Program-made: the position numbers and the translations under genes
NCBI RefSeq assembly: GCF_902635505.1
Contig: NC_045430.1
Location: 30,833,564 to 30,897,563 of the forward strand
Reading direction: 5' to 3'
Source: Sarcophilus harrisii
Lineage: Eukaryota > Chordata > Mammalia > Dasyuromorphia > Dasyuridae
DNA length: 64,000 nt
Part shown: positions 51,801 through 60,800 of the stretch, piece after piece
How positions within the stretch are numbered: the first letter of the stretch is position 1
How the letters are laid out: each line of letters begins with the position of its first letter
The notes under the pieces: model-generated
The model's database searches: none
Seen by the model: the letters and a program-made list of their open reading frames with translations, nothing else
What the model was told of the DNA's origin: nothing

Positions 51801-54800
51801 CTGAAGACTAAAAGATACGTCTTCTATTATGTGTGATTTTGTGAAAAATTCACTTATCCTCATAGTTGTAAATATAGAGAATAAAAAAGAAAATTACCAT
51901 CAGTGTCTTCTGTAGCACTTAAATCAACTTTTTCCATAAAAGCTTTAATGGAAATTGGCAGAAAGTGAGAAAAGGAAATATGAATACTGAAAAGTCCCTA
52001 AGTATATTTCTTTTCCTTCTAAATTATGGAATTATCAACTTTACCTAATTTTAGTTTTGGCTTGACTACTTTTTCTGATTCTTGGCTTGTGGAAGGATCT
52101 TTCATTGGAAGACCGCATTGACTAGGCTATGAAAAAAGATAATTCAATAACAAAAAGTTGCATAGAAAGTTTTCAGTACATAGCAGAAAATAAATGAAAA
52201 GTACCAAGGTTATTACCTTCACATTAGGATTTTTCTCTGGATGATCTAAGAAAAGGACAAAAGTTTTATCATCAATGATAATTAAACAACAAAATTCAAT
52301 TACAATATCATGCAAAATAAATAGGTTTATTAGTTGCCAATATAGGACTTGTAGAATCCTATTCAATATTATATAATTCTTAGATGGCATTTTGCCCGAC
52401 TGACTATTAATATTAACTGTTAACACTGGACATAAAAGAAGAAAATAATATTGGCCCAACATGGAATTCACATTGGATTCATGTGACTTCATGAAGAAAA
52501 GAGCCAAGGAGTACAAAAATGCAGTTTAAAATTATGTGTTCAAAACACAAAATTAAAAAAATAACCCTGAAGACTACAAGATATGTCTTCTAATTATGTG
52601 TGATTTTGTGAAAAATTCACTTATCCTCATAGTTGTAAATATAGAGAATAAAAAAGAACATCACCATCAGTGTCTTCTGCAGCACTTAAATCAACGTTTT
52701 CCATAAAAGCTGTAATGGAAATGGGAAGAAAGTGAGAAAAGGAAATATGAATACTGAAATGTCCCTAATTATATATATTTCTTTTCTTCCTAAATTATGG
52801 AATTATCAACTTTACCTAATTTTCGTTTTGACTTGACATTTTTCTCTAATTCTTGCCTTGTGGAAAAATCTTTCATTGGAAGACCACATTGATTAGGCTA
52901 GGAAACAAGATAATTTAATAAAAAAAAAAGTTGCATAGAAAGTTTTCAGTACATAATCAGAAAATAAATGAAATGTATCAAAGTTATTACCTTCACATTA
53001 CGATTTTTCCCTGGATGATCTAAGAAAAGGACAAAAGTTTTATCATCAATGATAATTAAACAACAAAATTTAATTACAATATCATGCAAAATAAATAGGT
53101 TTATTAGTTGCCAATATAGGACTTGTAGAATCCTATTCAATATTATATAATTCTTAGATGGCATTTTTCCTGAGTGACTAATTAATATTAACTGTTAACA
53201 CTGGACATAAAAGAAGAAAGTAATATTGGCCCAACATGGAATTCACATTGATTTCATGTGACTTCATGAAGAAAAGAGCCAAGGAGTACAAAAATGTAGT
53301 TTGAAATTATGTGTTCAAAACACAAAATTAAAAAAATAAACCTGAAGACTACAAGATACATCTTCTATTAGGTGTGATTTTGTGAAAAATTCACTTATCC
53401 TCATAGTTGTAAATATAGAGAATAAAAAAAAAAACATCACCATCAGTGTCTTCTGCAGCACTTAAATCAACTTTTTCCATAAAAGCTGTAACGGAAATGG
53501 GGAGAAAGTGGGAAAAGGAAATATGAATGCTGAAAAGTCCCTAAATATATTTCTTTTCTTCCTAAATTGTGGAATTATCAATTTTACCTAATTTTCGTTT
53601 TGGCTTGACTACTTTCTCTGATTCTTGGCTTGTGGAAGGATCTTTCATTGGAAGACCACATTGACTAGGCTATGAAACAAGATAATTCAATAAAAAAAAG
53701 TTGCATAGAAAGTTTTCAGTACATAGCAGAAAATAAATGAAAAGTATCAAGGTTATTACCTTCACATTAGGATTTTTCCCTGGATGATCTAAGAAAAGGA
53801 CAAAAGTTTTATCATCAATGATAATTAAACAACAAAATTCAATTACAATATCATGCAAAATAAATAGGTTTATTAGTTGCCAATATAGGACTTGTAGAAT
53901 CCTATTCAATATTATATAATTCTTAGATGGCATTTTTCCTGACTGACTATTAAAATTAAAACACTGGACCTAAAAGAAGACAATAATATTGGCCCAACAT
54001 GGACATTGGATTCATGTGACTTCATGAAGAAAAGAAAGGAGCCAAGGAGTACAAAAATGCAATTTGAAATTAAGTGTTCAAAACACAAAATTAAAAAAAT
54101 AAACCTGAAGAGTAAACTATATGTCTTCTATTATGTATGATTTTGTGAAAAATTCACTCATTCTCATAGTTGTAAATATAGAGAATAAAAAAGAAAATTA
54201 CCATCAGTGTTTTCTGCAGCACTTAAATCAACTTTTTCCATAAAAGCTGTAATGGAAATGGGGAGAAAGTGGGAAAAGGAAATATGAATACTGAAAAGTC
54301 CCTAAGTATATTTCTTTTCTTCCTAAATTGTGGAATTATCAACTTTACCTAATTTTCGTTTTGGCTTGACTACTTTCTCTGATTCTTGGCTTGTGGAAGG
54401 ATCTTTCATTGGAAGACCGCATTGACTAGGCTATGAAACAAAATAATTCAATAAAAAAAAGTTGCATAGAAAGTTTTCTTTCAATACATATCAGAAAATA
54501 AATGAAAAGTATCAAGGTTACTACCTTCACATTAGGATTTTTCTCTGGATGACCTAAGAAAAGGACAAAAGTTTTATCATCAATGATAATTAAACAACAA
54601 AATTCAATTACAATATCATGCAAAATAGGTAGGTTTATTAGTTGCCAATATAGGACTTCTAGAATCCTATTCAATATTATATAATTCTTAGATGGCATTT
54701 TTCCTGACTGAGTATTAAAATTAACTGTTAACACTGGACCTAAAAGAAGAAAGTAATATTGGCCCAACGTGGAATTCACATTGGATTCATGTGACTTCAT

Positions 54801-57800
54801 GAAGAAAAGATAGGAGCCAAGGAGTACAAAAATGCAATTTGAAATTAAGTGTTCAAAACACAAAATTAAAAAAATAAACCTGAAGACTACAAGATACATC
54901 TTCTATTATGTGTGATTTTGTGAAAAATTCACTTATCCTCATAGTTGTAAATATAGAGAATAAAAAAGAAAATTACCATCAGTGTTTTCTGCAGCACTTA
55001 ATTCAACTTTTTCCATAAAAGCTGTAATGGAAATGGGGAGAAAGTGGGAAAAGGAAATATGAATACTGAAAAGTCCCTAAATATATTTCTTTTCTTCCTA
55101 AATTGTGGAATTATCAACTTTACCTAATTTTCGTTTTGGCTTGACTACTTTCTCTGATTCTTGGCTTGTGGAAGGATCTTTCATTGGAAGACCGCATTGA
55201 CTAGGCTATGAAACAAGATAATTCAATAAAAAAAAGTTGCATAGAAAGTTTTCAGTACATATCAGAAAATAAATGAAAAGTATCAAGGTTATTACCTTCA
55301 CATTAGGATTTTTCCCTGAGAGATCTAAGAAAAGGACAAAAGTTTTATCATCAATGATAATTAAACAACAAAATTCAATTACAATATCATGCAAAATAAA
55401 TAGGTTTATTAGTTGCCAATATAGGATTTGTAGAATCCTATTCAATATTACATAATTCTTACCATGATATTTTGCCTGACTGACTAATTAAAATCAATTG
55501 TTAATACTTAAGATAAAAGAAGAAAATAATATTGGCCCAACATGGACTTCACTTTTCAACTAAATAATATTTCAAAGAACTCATATACATATGTGTACAT
55601 ATACTTAACATATAAAAATGCTCGTCAATGACACACATAAAGGTTAGTCCTTTTAAAAAGTGTGTAGTCAAGTTCACAAGTGGTTAAGTATAAAGTTGCT
55701 GCTGTATTCAGCAGCATTTCTTCTAAGCGATGAGAATGATTAATGCAACAGGTTGTCATGGATGAATGATTCCTTAATTGTATCATTGTCCAAATTTGGC
55801 AGGCAATGTAGAAACAATTAAGTTTACATAGTAACCAGTAAAGTACATAGAATTAAAAACTGTAAATCACACAATTAACATAAAATTAAAAGGCTAGAAA
55901 CAAATGTTCTGAATACATCTGCTTTGATGTATATTTGTAGAATAAATCGTTAATCTATTTTCATTTCTCTCCATAACTATATTATCTACTGACCAACCTA
56001 TGCTTCTTGTATCTGTACGTTAATCCACCTCAAAGCCTCTTGATCCATTCCAGAAAGAATGTCTATAAATGACATCTAAGGAATGATGTAAAAAAACTTT
56101 CAATTTTTAAAATTATCTTAAAGGAAAAAAATTGTTTTAAATCTCTCAATTAGTAATTTAATACTATGAACTTCCTTCAACATATGTAATATCACGTTAA
56201 TGGAATATTATGTTATTTACCAAGATATTGGAAATAAATATTAGAAAATAAAATTTAAAAATTTGAAAATTTTTTATTCACTCAACTAGGTATAGAAGAC
56301 ATTATCCTCCCTTCTAGATAGGGGATTGTCAAATTGTTTGATACTTTTCTAATCTGAAGTTCTTTTTTTCTTCATTCATGATGACAATCTTTTCTCATTG
56401 GGGCATACATTACTCCAATGATATGGATAGTTGGAATACATGTGCTAGTTTAATTTCCAGGAGAGAGAGATAGTCTATGCTGCTGGACATGAGCAATATT
56501 TGTCCTAATGTATGTATCTAGTTGGGGAATCTCTGAATATCTAGCAATAAAATGATGATTTTCTTGCATCTCAAAAATTATCAAAGTAGACTGTATAGAA
56601 CTCAGAGAAACTGTGTAGGAAAAGCTGCTTAATCTATCAGTTTCTAGAGCATCTAGACAAATGAACTCATGCGACCTGGGGGTAATAAATATTTACACAT
56701 AATTATTTTTGTTATTATTTTACATTTGTTCTGTTTTCCTTTAAGAAAATTTCAGGAAAAAAAAACAATCGCCCTTTTGTCTAAGTTGAACAAGTCTTGG
56801 GATGGATTAGCATCATGTACGTAATAGTAGATGCTCTGTTACAATAGTTGACAATGTTTATAATAAGTACTACTTTAAAATAAATCAACAAATTGATATG
56901 TTGGGAAATAATTTTCAGGAAGACTAGTAAAATATATCAAAGGTTATTAGCGTTTACATATGAGAAAATTTCCAAAAGAAGAGAGAAATTTTAACAGATA
57001 ATCTGAATGGAAACAGGGCAGGACAAAATTTAGAAAAACAATCAAAATAATTTGGCTGAAAAAGAGAGTAAAGATAAGAAGTATGAAGTAAGATTCAAAA
57101 GGTACTTTTGAGTCCTACTGTCAAAGGCCTCAGAAGCCAACATTTCTTCATCTGTTAAATGTTTGTTGGCAAGTGATTCCTGCATCTGCCAGTCCCATCC
57201 TATATCTCTCTATCCACCACTTCCAGTTATTGTATTTTATCCTATGATCACCTCATTTTAATATCCTTAATCTATATAATGGATTCTAATATGCAGCAAA
57301 GTGGGCCAACAAAGACATATCAAAGTATATCCTGAGGATCTCAAAGCCTATTGAAAGAAAAGAGGTCTTTGCTTGCTTTCTCTTCCTAGTTCCAATATTC
57401 TAGCACTTGTCTTCTCCCATCTCTGTTTCTCACTTCCTGTTGCCTATTATTTTTTCAGTTTTAAAAAATCACTTTTGTCACCATTTACTGACTTCAGTCT
57501 ATAGAATATCACGTTATAAAGGTAGGAACAGAAACAAAATAATGCCTTTAGTAAGCAGATTTTTAAGGTTTTGAAAAATGAAGTTTATGACAGTTTTTTC
57601 ATTTTTCATTTTATCTGATAGCCATGAAATAAATAAACCAAAAGGTTCAGAATAAGGGGATAAGAGAGACCAGTGAAGTTTGAGAGGCAGCCCTAGAATG
57701 AAAAGAATGAAAACCACTTTGGTTGTATGACTATGAAGAAGGTAGTTTCTATGCTCTAAGACCCTGTTTTCAATGAAATTACAGGTCAGAATTGTGTGAC

Positions 57801-60800
57801 ATGGGCACTTTCATAACGAGAAGTCATTTGTATAACCAGCTAATTAAACTGAAAAGTAGCTCATTCAATTTGCTCAAACTAAATACCATGCAAGAGCTAG
57901 ATGCGTATTAACAAAGACGATTCTTAGAATCAATCCGTCACTCCACTCCATACATATCTATTTCTGTTCTCTCTCTTTGTGCAATGAACTCTTCCTCTCT
58001 CCTTCCAATACCACTTCTCTTCCTTATTTTTTCCTGCTCAGGAAAGCTTTCAGTGATACTGCTTATAGGTTCTGTGTGTAAGACTAGGACTTCATGCAAT
58101 TTCTTATCATCTGTATTTTTGATGGTACCCTCATTTCCCTAGCTCTTAGGTACCATTTTTCCCTATTTTTTTTTTTAAAGAAACCTTCTATCTATATAAT
58201 ATAATCTTACCTTCAGGTCCCAACGAAATACTTTTGTTTATGTTTTGATTTGTGGATGCAAGATGTCTTGAAGATCCTTCCAGGAGATTTTCTACGGAAC
58301 GCTGATCAGATTGAAAAAATCAACCAAAATAGTTAGTAAGCCCACTCATGAAAACACTTCTGAACCTTTGCTGCTGATAAACTGTGAAGAATTTACAGAG
58401 AGAAATGAGAATTCTACAGAATAAAATGTTTTGTAACTTTTTTTTCAAAAGAACAGTTGTTCATGCTTATATTTATAAGTTTACTCTTCTGTCTTTTTGC
58501 TTTAAATGAGATAACTTTGGCAAATATAATGCTGCATGTAGGAGTATACCTTTTCATATAGAAATGGCTAATTTGGAAATAATGATAAAATTATAACTCT
58601 GGATATTATCATTACGATAGTTATGTAAAGACATATAGTACATACAATACATGTAAAATACTATTTTGCACAAATTAACAATATGGGAGAAGAAAATATG
58701 ATTTCAATTGAAAGTACAGTACATAATCCCCTTAGAAGAGGTGGTATATTTGATAGGGCCCTGGACTTAGAATCATCTAAGTTCATCTTCATGAACTCAA
58801 ATCTTGCCTCAGACACTAGCTGTTGTGAACCTGGTCAAGTCATTAAATCCTCTGCCTCATTTCCTTACTCATAAGAAAATGGGAAATTACTTCAATCCCT
58901 TTGCAAAAAAAAAAAAAAAAAAACTCCAATTGGGTCTTATGTCTTCAGACACGACTGAAACTACTGATCAAGAAGTCCTTGCACAATGCAGATTGATCTA
59001 GATTTATCCTATCAATCTATCAACCTATCTATCTTTATATATATTTGTAAATTTGTATATGTTCATATATATAGTATATATATTTTATATATAGTAAGAT
59101 GTATATACAACATATAATATATATACAAATACAGACAAATACACACATACATAAAAACACACACATGGAAATGAGGGTCAAAAAGCCAAAAAATTTTTTA
59201 GGTTAACCATATATATATTGTACTAAAAAATTCATTGTTGCTAATCCAATATTCAATACAATTTTCATTTTCTCTAGAGGTCTCCCACATGTAAATTGTT
59301 TTTTTCTTTTTCTTGTACTCATGCTTGATATCTTTAATATACCTGATCACTTCTAAACCTCTTTTGGATCATAATTTATTATTTATATGGTAATATATCT
59401 GGTAAGAACAGACTCCAATCTCCATTTTACCTAAACTAATAAGCATAAGCATATTCATGCCCTTTTCTTGTTTTTACATTTTTTGCCTCTGCCTTTAGTT
59501 ATTTCCAATAAAAAGCTAAGAGCTAATCCCTTCAACTCACCCGATCACAGTTATAAAAGTGATTGTGGTGTGACCCAGATTTCTGATCTTCTGATCCAGA
59601 AGACATGGCAATCTCTGAGATAACTCCATTGAAATGTTTCCTGACAACTAACGCACTAAAAAGTTACCTTACTCTGTAAACATGTGAGCCCTCCAACCCT
59701 TTCCAACTTTCTCATTTCTCTTCATGATATCCTCATTTTTCCAGGTCCTTAGGCTTAAAAAAACTCAGTTATCTCCTTTGCTCTTTGCAACCAATTAATA
59801 GCTACATACTGCTAAATTTTTCTTTAAAATAACCTTTACTATTTTCACACCCTACTCCAGTTTTTCACCTTACACTCTACTGGAACAACCTCTTTTTGCC
59901 TATAATATACTTCTGTTGTAGTTAATTTTTGATAATGATCACAAAAAACTTTTTCTAAAATATGTTTCAATACATTATTATATTGCCTAAGAAACGATTG
60001 GCTCCTTGATTCAAATCAAATCTGCTTACACTCTTTTTTATGAAAAATAATCTGTGCCTTTTATTAGTGGCCCTCTGAAACAGCTAAATCTTTTTTTAAG
60101 ATTTGCATTGCTTGCATTACCATCCTCTCTCTCTCTCTCTGCATGTTTTCCTCCTTCCTCTCTGCCAATCCAAATATGACCCTATCAGTATGCCTTATTT
60201 ATTACCTCTTTCATTAAGTCTTTCCTGATTAAACACAACCAACTCTGCCATTGACCTTTGTACTGGCCTCCGCAGTTGTGTACAGAAGTAACACAGAAAT
60301 TTGCTAAGAGACAGCCATAACATCAACTTATATAGATGACTTTGTCCTATCCCCTAACTCATAAGTAAGCTGATCATATAGTAGTAGGGAAGGAGGCTTC
60401 TATTTGTCCAACGTCTCTTCCTTTACTGGAATATATCTTAATAGCCAGAAGAGCACAAGGTGCTATGATACTTGTTCACTGAATGACTGAGTGAAAGGTA
60501 CTTTGAAACTGATAAGGTGTTAAGGAGTAGAGTGGAAAGCATGAGGTCCTGAAAGTTAGGACCATTGGATTCTCTTCTTGGCTGTTTACTAAACTAGTTG
60601 TGAGACCATAGGCAAGTTAGCTGACTTCTCTGAGGTGCGCCTTCTCCATATCTTAAAAGAATAGTACTAAATTATCTCTGAAATCCCTTCCAGCTCTAAA
60701 ATTCTCATTCTAATTCGACCTATGCAGTTGAAGTGATTAGAAAATTAGTAAATCTAAACTGTAATTTTAAAAGTAACAGTCAAGACTGAAGTTTCAAAAT

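Larger units (their letters stand above)
50950..55450 (+). repeat. 0.77-kb tandem array, six cassette copies
   Basis: Successive 45-nt exons start at 51138, 51898, 52665, 53441, 54202 and 54977, spacings 760-776 bp. Each unit equals the 46.74-47.52 kb part of the 4.4-kb unit. All five junctions share the same breakpoint, GGAATTCACATTGGATTCAT or a close variant, so one founding junction was amplified. Confidence 0.88.
33920..59680 (+). repeat. Long duplicated unit B (about 25.8 kb, internally expanded)
   Basis: It carries the same order of parts as unit A (77-nt exon like the 68-nt exon, cassette(s), 219-nt exon(s), 91-nt exon like the 73-nt exon) but is over twice as long, because it contains the 4.4-kb and 0.77-kb tandem arrays. 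Ends are set by reappearance of the CCCTCCAACCC-type edge. Confidence 0.62.

Noticed and set aside
42495-55324. The regular spacing as a CRISPR array.
   Set aside because: Unit length (0.77 kb), eukaryotic splice sites and marsupial SINEs rule it out.
47166-55445. A repeated small hydrophobic open frame (MNRILQVLYWQLINLFILHD type, about 79 codons) in every cassette copy.
   Set aside because: It lies across intron and the 29-nt exon in the wrong extent, starts with no supported signal, and is repeated only because the DNA is. It is the shadow of the duplicated intron plus micro-exon.
58804-59001. Open frame with a Lys run at 58.8-59.0 kb.
   Set aside because: It translates a SINE and its A-rich run.
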